Below, piece after piece: positions 48,884 to 61,457 of a DNA stretch of 64,000 nt. The notes beneath the pieces are model-generated. The model ran no database searches. It had not been told where the DNA came from and was given only the letters and a program-made list of their open reading frames with translations. Origin of the DNA: Bondarzewia mesenterica (lineage: Eukaryota > Basidiomycota > Agaricomycetes > Russulales > Bondarzewiaceae); assembly GCA_004802705.1 (NCBI GenBank), contig SGPL01000018.1, forward strand, positions 1 to 64,000, in the 5' to 3' direction. Both the position numbers and the translations under genes were made by a program. Position 1 is the first letter of the stretch. Every line of letters starts with the position of its first letter.

Positions 48884-51162
48884 ATGGAGCATGATCGCTC
48901 ATTGTCCAGATTTCAGGAGCGCTTTTCCTTTGATAACTCACCCCATGACGACCTCGAGAACGCTACAGACGACGAACGCAAGGGTCTTCTATCCAGCGCT
49001 GAGGACACCCTCTTGAAGTCGGATGACGGCTCGGACAAGGGAGCAAACTATGTGCATTTTATACGAAGCTCTGCTTTTGAGATCTTGGGTCTTGTGGGAG
49101 TGATGATCTTGATACTTCTTGTGATGTCTGTTGCGTCCCTACTGGCGAATACTTCAGGAACTTCCCGTTCTGCGAAATCTCTTCATTTCGATGGCGACAC
49201 TCTTCGCTCTAATGGGACGCATCAATTCAAACGAACAGTTCTCATTGTGTCCATCGATGGCCTGAGGTAAGTTCATGAGATGGGTGCGTAACTTCATACT
49301 GATCTCGAATGAAGGGCGGATTACCTGGAGAGGGGCTTAACCCCACACTTGTTGGATATAAGCAAGCAAGGTCTACGTGCGAGGTCCATGAAACCTATCT
49401 TCCCTGTATGTTTATCACTTGTGCATACTTGTTCCGTGGCGAGCTTGCTGATTTTCTGTGCAGACCCTTACCTTTCCGTGAGTTCCCAATGTTACCATTA
49501 AGATGTCCGGCACTTACAACGAATGGTTCGAAGCAATCATTGGGCTTTAATGTACTTCATTCTTTCGGCAATGTACCCATGGATTGTAGTCTTATTATTC
49601 CGCCTGCAGGACCGGCCTTTACGCCGAGTCCCATGGCATCGTCGCCAATGTGAGATGAATGACTCTCTAACCAGATATTCATGCTTACACATGTTGCACA
49701 GAATTTTTGGGATTCAGAGACGGACTCCGAATTCCATTACAATCAGATTTCATCGTGCTGGCAACCGCATTGGTGGATGGGCGAACCGGTAAGAGTTTTT
49801 TGGACTGAACATGAATGTCGACGATAACAAGATTTTGTAAAGATGTGGGAGACGGCAGGAAAGGCCGGGGTTATAAATGCTAACCTCATGTGGTACGCAC
49901 CATGTCCTCTCGTCTTCGTCGTGAACGATGCTGGATTCAACCCCTGGCGAACAGGCCTGGGCCCCCAAAAACGTTGACGGGAGCAACCCCTACGAACTTC
50001 ATTCCTTGGAGGGTATGTCAATAATTCTAAATCTCATACGCATATTGACGTACCTCTCAAATGTCAGGATAGAGTTTCTCTGAGAGAAAAGCTCGACCAG
50101 ATCATGGCTTGGGTAGACCTCCCGCTTGAGGATCGACCGCAACTAATCATGGGTATGTGGTTGTTAACACCAAATCCTGGGTTCATGACTTAGTATGAGA
50201 CAGCATATGAGCCCTCCCTGGATCAAGCCGGTCATGCTGCAGGGCCACATTCTGCACTAGTCAATGTTGGTCTCGGTCAATTATTTCGTTGTGACATTTA
50301 TTGAACTTCTGGGGTTGTGTAGGAAACACTCAGCTATGTTGATGGATTTGCGAAAGACCTGCACACTAGCATTGTTACTCGGAATCTGACAGACATTGTC
50401 GACATTGTCTTCGTCAGTGATCACGGGATGACTGATACCAGCCATCCCCGAGCTCATTTACATGGACGATATCCTCGGTGAACAGGGCTGGGCTTCTATC
50501 GAGCACGAGGATGGTGCGCGATACCCTTCTCCTGCTTCTTCTTCAAGGTATTCGCAGACACTGATGCTCTTCGACAACCAGGCTGGCCTTCTATGGGTCT
50601 TCACTTCAACACTTCTGACAACGCAGCTTATTACTTGGATGTCCTTCTCGCGGCTGCGGCCGGAAACAAGGAAAAATTCCAGGTATTTACTCCAGAAACC
50701 ATGCCCGAGAGGTATCACTTCGCACACAGCCCACGGATCGCACCCATATACGTCGTTCCGAAAGTGGGATATGTACTCACGACCCGGAAGGATGGCGATG
50801 TTGGATTGACCAAAGGGGTGAGTGCCCATACTATCAGTCCTATCGCTGGTAAACAACATCACTCATTAACGAGCTAGAACCATGGATATGATAATGACGA
50901 TCCGTCCATGCACGCAATGTTCGTCGCCCACGGTCCCTTTTCCTCCGTTGCCAAAGTTGTGCATCAAAGTCGTTCCTCTAATTTCGTTTCACGTGCGCTT
51001 TCCCATCCAAACCAAGGATGGCATTCGGTTTCGGACGATACATACGTGATGGAGACCTTCCAGAACGTGGAGATTTATGGGTTGGTCATGAAACTGCTGG
51101 GGATTGAGAAAATTGCGGCGACCACCAACAGTACGAAGGGTTTTTGGGACAAATACTTCTAG
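48884..51162 (+). CDS. Nucleotide pyrophosphatase/phosphodiesterase, type II membrane (about 532 aa)
   Basis: Thirteen exons: 48884-49266, 49315-49405, 49464-49477, 49534-49551, 49610-49649, 49702-49788, 49843-49892, 49955-50012, 50068-50152, 50204-50265, 50323-50513, 50582-50817 and 50878-51162. A cytosolic N-terminus precedes one membrane helix (ILGLVGVMILILLVMSVASLL). The alkaline-phosphatase-fold catalytic blocks follow: LIVSIDGLRADYL, PTLTFPNHWALMTGLYAESHG with the likely nuc​leophile Thr, AYEPSLDQAGH, FVSDHGMTDTS and SMHAMFVAHGP. Such ENPP-like enzymes hydrolyse nucleotide phosphodiesters outside the cell or in the vacuole. Exon 11 needs one C removed from the C4 run at 50446-50449 to read PELIYMDDILGEQGW. 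Two micro-exons of 14 and 18 nt are needed to keep the catalytic block in frame. Confidence 0.85.
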
Positions 51163-51649
51163 AATAGTATTGCCTCCACGTCTTCAAAGAGTACGAAGAC
51201 GATCCAGTGATTAATTGTCTCAGATTTCCGTGTCTATCACACCAACTCAATCATTCTGTATACATCTTCCATACCCAGCTCCCTCTCTTGATTGGGTAGA
51301 CATGCTATGAACAACAAACTAGTCTACTAATCCGAGATGAATTTGTTTTTCATGCTCATGTGGTGGTCAAACGAGAAGCACTGGTCCTAAGGCCATCCTG
51401 ACCTGTTTGCCCGAACAGAAGCCCGACCCATTTCAGTCAAATGTTTGGACTCAGGAGCCCCCAGTCCATTTGTCAAGAACGTGGAAAACGGTCAATAAGT
51501 GATGGACAAAAAGTCAGGTACAAGTACAATAATATGAAAATTGAATACAACGCAGCCCGATACGGACGAGAAAACCCTACAATTTACAGCTACATAGGCT
51601 TGAATCGACCCTTTCCCAGTCGCATGAGTGCTGCATAACCAAGACGTCG
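51163..51649. other. Convergent intergenic region, about 0.5 kb
   Basis: Between the 3' ends of the pyrophosphatase gene and 7-TM copy B. No feature recognised. Confidence 0.55.
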
Positions 51650-53121
51650 TCAAACTACACCTCTGGGCTTTCCTGACATATCTCGCAGCTCCACGGAGCT
51701 GCCCTCGAACGTTGTTACCTTGTAGGTATTGCTTCGCGCTATTGATGGAGGATCATGAATGGATGTATTCCTGTCCCAGACTGTTCTTCGGAGCGCTACT
51801 AGGACGACAATCACTGTGGGGTATATTCCCTGGCAGAGCGACACCATTGGTTCAATCATGCAAGCTGACGTCGGAGGGAAAGTACGTACCGTGATCTGGA
51901 CCATGATGGCTGTCACGAGTTCGTTTCCAAGATTTCCAAATATATTGAAGTTGGCCATGATGAAGATGACCTTTGGCGAACGATGCATGCATTGACCATG
52001 GGTGGGTTGAATATACACAGATTATGCACGTGCTCACCCAGATCAGACAGTAAAGAGCACCCGACTCGATTAGAAGGACCATCATCTTCTCAGCTATTGT
52101 CCTTCCGTCCCCCGTCCCCAAGCTAGACTTCAGAGCCCGTCTATGCTTCCTAAAGACGTCGACATTGACAGAATCTCAATTATAGCTTTCCGTCCTTTCA
52201 AAAACAAGAATTCAGCATACCATGCTTTGATGGCAATGAGCGAAGTCGCCACGAAGTTGGTTGACAGCGTCAGGGACCAGACTGCAATCTGAAGTTTACC
52301 GAGCAAACCGTAGCTATCATCTGTCATAGTATCATATCCATCGGTTGCCAACTTGACTTCCAAACCAGCACTGACAAGTGCAGCGACTGCAAGACATGTG
52401 TTTAATCGGTGGAAGGGCAAGGACACGGGAGAGGGTATTCGTACCGGTGGTTCCCAAGAGGAGAACTATCGGAACGGCTAAAACTTTAAGGTTGCGCTCC
52501 CACAACACCCAAGCCCTCCACACGACGATCGCATCGCTGAAGACGTACTAAAGAAACGATGTCAGTTGGTCCACGTATTAAGATGACGCATGCGAGATAC
52601 GGACATTTATGACAGGAAGAAACCGCTGCGCATTCTGCAATCGCGGTACCACGGTTATTTGAGTCAGAGACTTGAAGCTATCAAGCTCCACATCCGCCGC
52701 GGACTGTATCTCCCCGTATATGTTGATCTTGACGTCGAATAGGGCGCTAGCCAAGCTTATGCCTAGATAGGTTGTGGAAGTGGCAAACATGATAGTGGTG
52801 ACAATGAGCAAGACTGCGCTTGCCCGCGATCTAATGCCTTGAAAGCTTCGAGCATGTCAATCGGAAGGTCCTTTTTCAATAAAATGCTGTATGCGTGAAA
52901 ATTACTCACCAGATGTAATAGGTCGAAAAGATAATGAGGGGAATGAAAAGACCTGTACAGCCGCCATTGCTCGGCAACTTGGACTATAAAGCCACAATGA
53001 AAAGAGCGAACATACCGTAAAACATATTTCCAAAAAATATGGTCAGCAAATGGTCTCTAGAATTCGCGAAACCGTTTTTTGCCAAAGTATCTGCATCAGG
53101 AGACGATGAGGTCGAATTCAT
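51650..53121 (-). CDS. 7-TM membrane protein, mushroom family, copy B
   Basis: Function unknown. The gene starts MNSTSSSPDADTLAKNGF and has about eight exons. Family blocks in order are LLTIFFGNMFYGLFIPLIIF, TIMFATSTTYLGISLASALF, YVFSDAIVVWRAWVLWERNL, LAVPIVLLLGTT, TNFVATSLIAIKAW, TIAEKMMVLLIESGALYCLIW and GIYPTVIVVLVALRRTVWD. The protein ends GKPRGVV. The order and the blocks match copy A at 10828-12356, which places both in one family. Compared with copy A the reading is cleaner because no Ns interfere. It is convergent with the pyrophosphatase gene. Confidence 0.75.
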
Positions 53122-53797
53122 ATCTCCTCAAAAAGGGGGAGGAGGGGTCGCCGCTTTGAAGAGAAGAAAATGCTAGCAAGTTGGGTTTCAGATATACAGG
53201 CAGCTGCGGAGGATCAAAGCACATAGACCAGAGTAAGAAGAATGATGGCCTTGAGCAAGTCTCGGTCGTCAGGTTCCGTACTTATAAGTACTCAACGACC
53301 TGTGTAGCAGTCGACCAGGGTGGACCTTAGCCTGGATTCGTCCGCTGCGCGCGCATAGTTCAAATTATTTGGCATTGGTCACTTTGGTGGGAAACACTGC
53401 ACCATAGGGTACGATCATCGGGAATGACGGCCAATCACGATGATGAAGACCCGAAGTTTAAAGCCGCACTGGATGGTCAGATGAGGCACTCGTCTGAATA
53501 ACGTTAACCCTGGACTCCGCACAAGTGCCCCAGCTAGGGACTTCGAATGCTGTAAGTCTGCGGATGCCGGACTGCGGTAACGAGCGAGAGACTTCGGAGA
53601 TGAAGAGTTGGATGGTCGAATCATAAAGACGGTTCCAGTGAATCCAGTGCAGTGGCTGTTCGAGATGACAACACATTGTCGTGAGCAGCTCACTTACTAC
53701 AAGCCTAGACGTTTGCAAGCCATCTGAGGGACTCGTCGGAAGGCGCCATGAATGTAAGTGTAAGAAACAGTACTTCAACAGGTTCCGCTTGACAGAA

Positions 53798-53812
53798 CCC
53801 CCCCCCCCCCCC
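53798..53812 (+). repeat. Homopolymer run of 15 C
   Basis: Fifteen C in a row, then T and four more C. Run length in assembled sequence is often unreliable. Confidence 0.9.
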
Positions 53813-53853
53813 TCCCCAATGCTAAGATAGAGTGCAAAATCTCTCTTATGAGG

Positions 53854-53918
53854 TTGTATCCAAAATTTGGCCTTTTCCGCACCAAATTATGACCATTTTG
53901 TCAGCATTATGGATACAA
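53854..53918. repeat. Small fold-back structure
   Basis: Outer 9-bp inverted repeat TTGTATCCA / TGGATACAA with a 47-nt spacer. An inner inverted pair AATTTGG / CCAAATT lies inside. It could be the remnant of a miniature element. Confidence 0.4.
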
Positions 53919-54370
53919 GATAAGTATTTTGATCATTTTCGTCCGCATGTTAAAATACATGCCGCTCAGTGACCAGAACCTGAGGCCTGCAATGTTACAT
54001 GGTATTCAATTCGATGCCATCCTGTATACTCGCCAGTTCGGTTGGATAGAAATGCCCGTGCAAGTACAAATGACTTTGCGACGCATCCGAAAGACTTGAC
54101 TACCCCTTCCCGCGCTAGCAGTGAAAAATATACTGGGAAATCTCTAAATGTATACATGGAGCAAAGCAAGTCGTACATTTGCACAAACAGAATTCCAAGC
54201 GAAGGCGAAAAGAAAAGGCATATACGGCGAAAGCGATGATTGATATACAAGGGTAGTCGTCAATTTATCATACTAGCATGGCAACAAGGGTGCACATAGG
54301 AGCCGTGGAAACTCCTTGCAATTGCTTCCCGCAAAAACTCCACACTTTCTCATCATAAAAGGGGAAAAAA

Positions 54371-55432
54371 TCAATGCCCCTCTGCATCGAACACAGTCTG
54401 GTTACCACCCTGTCCGGTGACATGGATATGATCGCCAGAGGCAGTGGGTATATACGACTGCTCTGGCAGGCCAGATTCATCGAGTCCCTCAGCTGCCTCG
54501 ATGATCTCATAGAGCTTTGATGCCACTTCCGGAGGTGGCACGCGCCCGCCGAGGATGTCGCGGGCAGGGATGGATGAGCCGTAGAAATCGCGGTTGGCAT
54601 CCTTACGTTCGATGAGGACCGTACCTTCGAGCGAGAGCCCGGCGAAGAGACCTGTGCCAAAAGCCATCGACATCAAATCATCAACCTGCATTCGAATACC
54701 ATACGAGGGTGATCATGAAACAAGGAGAAAACGCACCCTTCGACTTCGAGTACGAGAACATTGGCGCGGGATGCGCCAAGCTCGCCTGCACGCTCCCTCC
54801 AGTCCCGATCGGCCCCGCCGCGGCGCTCACGTTCCCCCCAATCGTCACATTCCCACCGATCGAGAACGCACGGACAGCATCCTCGCTGTTCAGCACGACG
54901 ACGAAATCGGTGATATCCGCACCAATTTGCAGACCCCACCCGACGCCGCCCGTGGCGATGCAGGAGGGCGCGGACCAAGAGCCATCGGGAAGGCGGGCAA
55001 GGACGAGACCTGAGCCCGCCTTTCCGGAAAAGACGAAACCAGCTTTGAGGACTTGAAAGACGGCGAGACCTTAAAATGCGTTCAAGCATTATTGAAGTAA
55101 CCAAACGCGGAGTAACACCAGTGAGTGACGTACCTCTCGCTCGTTGCAAGACAGCTTTCGGTATCGAATTCAAAGCGGACTCGGGTCGGTCAGGATCAGC
55201 TATCGGCACACTCACCGTTTACTCGTAAGTTCACATGGACTTGAGCATAAGAGGACTCACCCAAGAAGCTTTCCAATATCTTTGCGGCTTTGTCCGCCTC
55301 CCCAGGCAGGCTGAAGCCCTGAACGAAAGTCTGTGATCCTGAGGCAACTCGGCTAGACCCCTCCTTCACGAAGGCGGTAGCTTGCATGCCCGCCTTCTGC
55401 GCGCCCTTGCGAAATTTGTCGAGCATAGACAT
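54371..55432 (-). CDS. SYLF-domain (Ysc84/SH3YL1-like) protein (283 aa)
   Basis: Exons 55432-55261, 55199-55134, 55069-54737 and 54651-54371 encode 283 residues. SYLF-domain blocks are ALNSIPKAVLQRARGLAVFQ, KAGFVFSGKAGSGLVLARL, WSAPSCIATGGVGWGLQIGA, DFVVVLNSEDAVRAF, GGNVSAAAGPIGTGGSVQAS, FSYSKSKGLFAGLSLEGTVL and DANRDFYGS. The domain binds phosphoinositides and, in Ysc84, actin at endocytic sites. No SH3 domain follows, so this is a short single-domain member. The N-terminal 60 residues contain a possible amphipathic segment (MLDKFRKGAQKAGMQ). Confidence 0.9.
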
Positions 55433-55806
55433 AGCAGATTGTTAGAGATAGACCGTAAATTCGAAGAGGCACAAGATGCTTTGATCTCAGTTGGACTCAG
55501 TCATGAGCCTGTATTAATGACGCTCTCATCTGCCACTGCCTTTCACGTTCCGGGTATTGCTCACGTAAGGTTGGTCTTGGCGCCAACACAGACAGTATAC
55601 AGACTCGGACGATAAGCGAATTTAAATTAAATAAATCATCTCGGCTCAGCAGCTTCAATGGTATGTACACGCATGGATATATCCAAACAGAAAGGATCGA
55701 GATTTTTTAATATCAGGCGAACAAATCAAAAACGGAACCGTGCAATGAATGTAAGGCATCTTCCCATGACGCAAAACAGAAACAATCAGGAGGGTGAGAG
55801 GTATTT
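55433..55806. other. Intergenic region, 374 bp
   Basis: Promoter side of the SYLF gene and 3' side of glucoamylase. An A/T-rich stretch lies near 55618-55640. Nothing else recognised. Confidence 0.5.
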
Positions 55807-57956
<2,150 letters not shown>

Positions 57957-59135
57957 CTTGGTAGACAGTGCGGCAGAAGGTTGTCAACCAGATTGTACGA
58001 TGGGAAGTTAATTTATAGGACTTAGAGAAGTGCATGTGGTATGGAAGACTTGTTGAAACGGCCATGATTGAATTGGATTGACAGTACTTAGCTGGCGGCG
58101 CATACATAGCTCGATTCGTAAAGCAAGAACACCGTCATCAAAGACTTTTCACTATGCACCGTATCATCTGATCCTGCAAACGCGTGCTCCCCGGTTCAAA
58201 TGCCGCCGCGCGCGCCGCCCAGGCTGCTCTTCGTCCGAAACTGATTTATGAGGCAAGTGCGTTCAGCGCTCAGCTGCAAGACATATGTGAAACAAATCGC
58301 ACGTTGAAAATATCAAAGAATCGACGTTTGGCATGGAACATCGACGGGGATTCGAAACAGCCGCTAGTCGACAACAACATGATTACATAGCATTTCTTGA
58401 ATCTTCCCAGGCTTTTCCACGTTTCGTCATCACTGGAGGTTGACTGGAGGTACCTAGTCAGTGCCTAGTCTCCGTAGCGACCTACACAGAAGACAGTCGT
58501 TCTGTGTTAAGGGAGGTACCGCCGCCTTGTTTGGAACTCATAAATATCATGTGTGGGGCTCCTCGAGGGCTCCTGAGGCTTCCTCGTTACTTCTCTCGCC
58601 CTGCCATATGATCTTCCTCATTTTTTTCTTGTCCCTGGGTCCATTTCTGTCAACATATCATCAGAAACACCATGTCTCTTCTCTATACAGCTTGCGAGGT
58701 TTATCTCGTCCCATCGCCAGCTCAAGGCTGCTGCTCAGTAACTTTGCTTCATTCTTTCGAAACGAGTCGTAATCGCAACTTAATCTTCAGGCTTTCGTGA
58801 GTTGTGGGCCTTCGGACCTTTAGCTTCAATCTTCTTGAGCGAAATCACATGCATCAGGTTTTTTTTTGCTGAGGCTGTAGTGATATCTAGTCTCACTGTC
58901 AACTGTCCCTGCCAATGCCGCCCTACTTGGCTTACAGCCTGAGCACAAGAAACACCCTGCGATATCGCTTGGTTACGATGCATCATCGCAAAAAGGGAGT
59001 TTGGGCCACATCTTCTAGTTTCTTCATGCTATCTTTCTTTGTTTTTTCTTCAGTCCGTGTCACCCGACCCATATGGCCTTTCAAAATTTCAAGTCTCATT
59101 TCCCGGAAATTCAGCGTTTACAGCGCTGAACCGAG
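57957..59135. other. Upstream region of glucoamylase, about 1.2 kb, with hairpin copy 2
   Basis: No gene supported. It holds hairpin copy 2 flanked by 9-bp direct repeats. The first few hundred bases are presumably the glucoamylase promoter. Confidence 0.5.
58484..58507 (+). repeat. Hairpin repeat, copy 2
   Basis: Arms ACACAGAA and TTCTGTGT (8 bp, perfectly paired) flank the loop GACAGTCG. GGAGGTACC occurs directly repeated at 58446-58454 and 58512-58520 on either side. Confidence 0.75.
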
Positions 59136-59780
59136 ATGTCCGATGCGCAAATCAACATCCGAGGACCATGCGTCGTTGGCAACGTGCGTTCAGCAGATGA
59201 CTTTGCTCGCTGTATCGTCCCATCCGAAGACTTAAAAACCTTGTTATCCCGTGCCATTCCCCTTCGCGTACTCCCCCTCTATTTCCTCGTCTTATAATAC
59301 AACTGGAGTTGACCCCATTATCGTCCCATTCATTATGTTCTACTGATGCCTCCGAGCTTCTGTTCCTAGTGCCTCCTTCTGATTTGAACATCTTTCCACT
59401 TGATCTTGCTTGACGACAACGTCTGCCGCTTGTCGGATCCCGGAATTCAAGCGGACCGTTATGTTGAAGGTGCGTCTCGTGGAAATACCACACGTCCATG
59501 GCACCATTGTTTATGGTGTAGAGAGCTGGTTGGTCGCTGCGTTGGACATCGGTGGATTTACGCACTGTTTCTCAAGGTGCATCGATTCTTCCTGCTGTAG
59601 GGCAATCATGTGCATCCGTTGTAATGGAATCGTAAGCTCGCGCGGGCGCCATCGGATCTTATCCGCTTTCACTTCTGATGGTCATATTCTTCTGCTTGAG
59701 GCTTCGTGCTTACTCTTCCGATTTTCAAGCTTTCCTCTTCATATGGTACCAACACTTGCAACGTGTGGTCATGATTTCTG
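59136..59780 (+). pseudogene. Degenerate gene of unknown family
   Basis: The frame starts MSDAQINIRGPCVVGNV and continues RSADDFARCIVPSEDLK and LLSRAIPLRVLPLYFLV. A one-base frame change near 59288 is needed to read on into IIQLELTPLSSHS, LLFLVPPSDLNIFPLDLA, and then a stop. Coding-like text resumes in another frame (VRLVEIPHVHGTIVYGVESW) up to about 59780. I do not recognise the family. An inverted partial copy lies at 59868-59978. Undetected introns could explain part of the breakage. Confidence 0.4.
59185..59292 (+). repeat. Inverted repeat, left arm
   Basis: About 105 bp beginning GCGTTCAGCAGATGACTTTG. The reverse complement of 59868-59978 matches it closely, including GTCCCATCCGAAGACTTAAA. 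Confidence 0.8.
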
Positions 59781-59867
59781 ACATCGACATTCGGACCAAC
59801 TCTCACACAAGCCATTGCATCTAAATAGCATCTCTGCATGAGCTATTGAGGTTTACTTATTCGGTGA

Positions 59868-59978
59868 GTCTGATGAGAAAGTGGAGCGGGAGTATGAGAA
59901 GGGGAATGGCAGGAAGTAACAAGGTTTTAAGTCTTCGGATGGGACGACAAAGCGAGCAAAGTCATCTGCTGAACGCAT
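59868..59978 (-). repeat. Inverted repeat, right arm
   Basis: Reverse complement copy of 59185-59292 with scattered substitutions and small gaps. It encodes the same peptide block, SADDFAR-x-VVPSEDLK, on the minus strand. Confidence 0.8.
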
Positions 59979-61457
59979 AGGTGGTTTGAATGATTGGAAG
60001 GTATTACACCACCATGGGAATGCATACCCTTCACAGGTCTCGTGCACTTCGCGCAACGTGTGCTAGACATCAACTTTAATGGATTCACTATTACCTCTGC
60101 AGCTCACAATTACGTCCAACGCTTGCGGAACTTTTGGATGCTCCTGAGAGCATGCCAGGTATGGATACACTACTGCTGAAAGGCGCGCTCCCCGTTTCTT
60201 CCATACCCACGTGCCCTGTTCTTTCCCGTGTTGTACATCTGTGACGGTTGACCGATGTCCAACGAAATACTTAAATCTTCAACCGCGCTATTTTACTGCA
60301 TTGCATCCGTGGACCGTCAACAGCTCTGGTGAGAATCACCTGCTCTTCCTTATGCCCTGGATTTTTTTGATCTCATGTGTGAGTTGCAGCAGTTGGCCCT
60401 CCGTACATAGTCTCAACGTACCCTTATTTCTATCACGATCTCTGGTCATAGCAAGTGTTTCAGAGTCTCCGCATGTGATACGACATCTGGAGATTGCGAT
60501 GAACTATTTTTCTCTCCATTAGGCCGACCCCTCGAGACCCGACCGTTTAGGCCCTGTCAATCATATCTTCAACCTCCAAAGAGCCGGACGTGTCGAGACT
60601 CAGCAGAACGGAATTGACGTCCATCAATGCGCACCTTACTGCATGGCAATTCCGAGCTGTGTTCGGGCAAATGAAGAAGCTTCGAGAGCTCTTCCCTTCA
60701 AGAGGGATAGACGAATCCCTTGTCTATGCCTTGGTCCACCCAGGGAATACCACCATACCCAATTCTGACTGAAGCTTCCTTTTTCCGGCTTGAACTGTCC
60801 AAAGTCGACTTTTGTGCCACGTCCGTGGTCTCTTCCACCAATATGTACCACGCTACACTGTAACTGTATGCGCTTTGCCTGTCTCAAAATGCCGCCATGC
60901 CCTTGACGCATATTTCCATCGTGTAGTCTACGGCTCCATCAGAGTGGGTTTCAGCCTTCAGTGGCATTGTTTCGGACTTGCATTGGGATGAGGTTATCCA
61001 TCTTGTTCTCATTCCACTGATCCTTATGACTCAGACACGGACACGGACACTAGTAAGCTGGTACGGGTTGCATTTTCAACAACATTTTCGGCATCTGGAG
61101 CTATGCTTGGGGTCGGGCCCTGGAGGTTACGCCTCTTATATCTCTGATGGCTCGCATGATACTACAAGTACTTACAAAATTGCTCCACCACTTTGGGAGG
61201 TAATTCGAGTGATCTACTTTATAGTAGGAACGACGGTGTCCACATTTTAAAGAGAATGTATCTAGTCGTCTTCGTGATTTCCTGTTCACTCGTATACCCA
61301 ACTTAAATGTGAGGCAACTCTAGACCCGAAGGCTGGGCTCGGATACTGCCGGATGACTATGGACCACAATCTGGACGGGACACAGCAGTGCATCATTGCC
61401 AATGGCATAACCTCTCGTCTCCTCGATTCTCCTTACAAGCCCTCATTGTTGTCTTAC
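59979..61457. other. Gene-poor stretch, about 1.5 kb
   Basis: No complete gene. A short coding-like frame at about 60590-60772 reads RTELTSINAHLTAWQFRAVF and MKKLRELFPSRGIDESLVYA, with amphipathic character. It may be a relic exon, and its family is not recognised. Confidence 0.4.

Larger units (their letters stand above)
53122..54370. other. Gene-free stretch, about 1.25 kb
   Basis: Upstream of 7-TM copy B and downstream of the SYLF gene. It holds a run of 15 C at 53798-53812 and a fold-back with TTGTATCCA at 53854-53862 and TGGATACAA at 53910-53918. No coding region supported. Confidence 0.55.

Noticed and set aside
49893..49954. In-frame coding text after LMW in the pyrophosphatase gene
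   Set aside because: Reading through leads to a stop. Treating it as a 62-nt intron restores PGPPKTLTGATPT and the frame.
49743..50021. Minus-strand frame over the pyrophosphatase gene
   Set aside because: Antisense to exons whose splicing gives conserved catalytic blocks.
58193..58204. tRNA B-box-like GGTTCAAATGCC
   Set aside because: No matching A box or cloverleaf could be drawn upstream.
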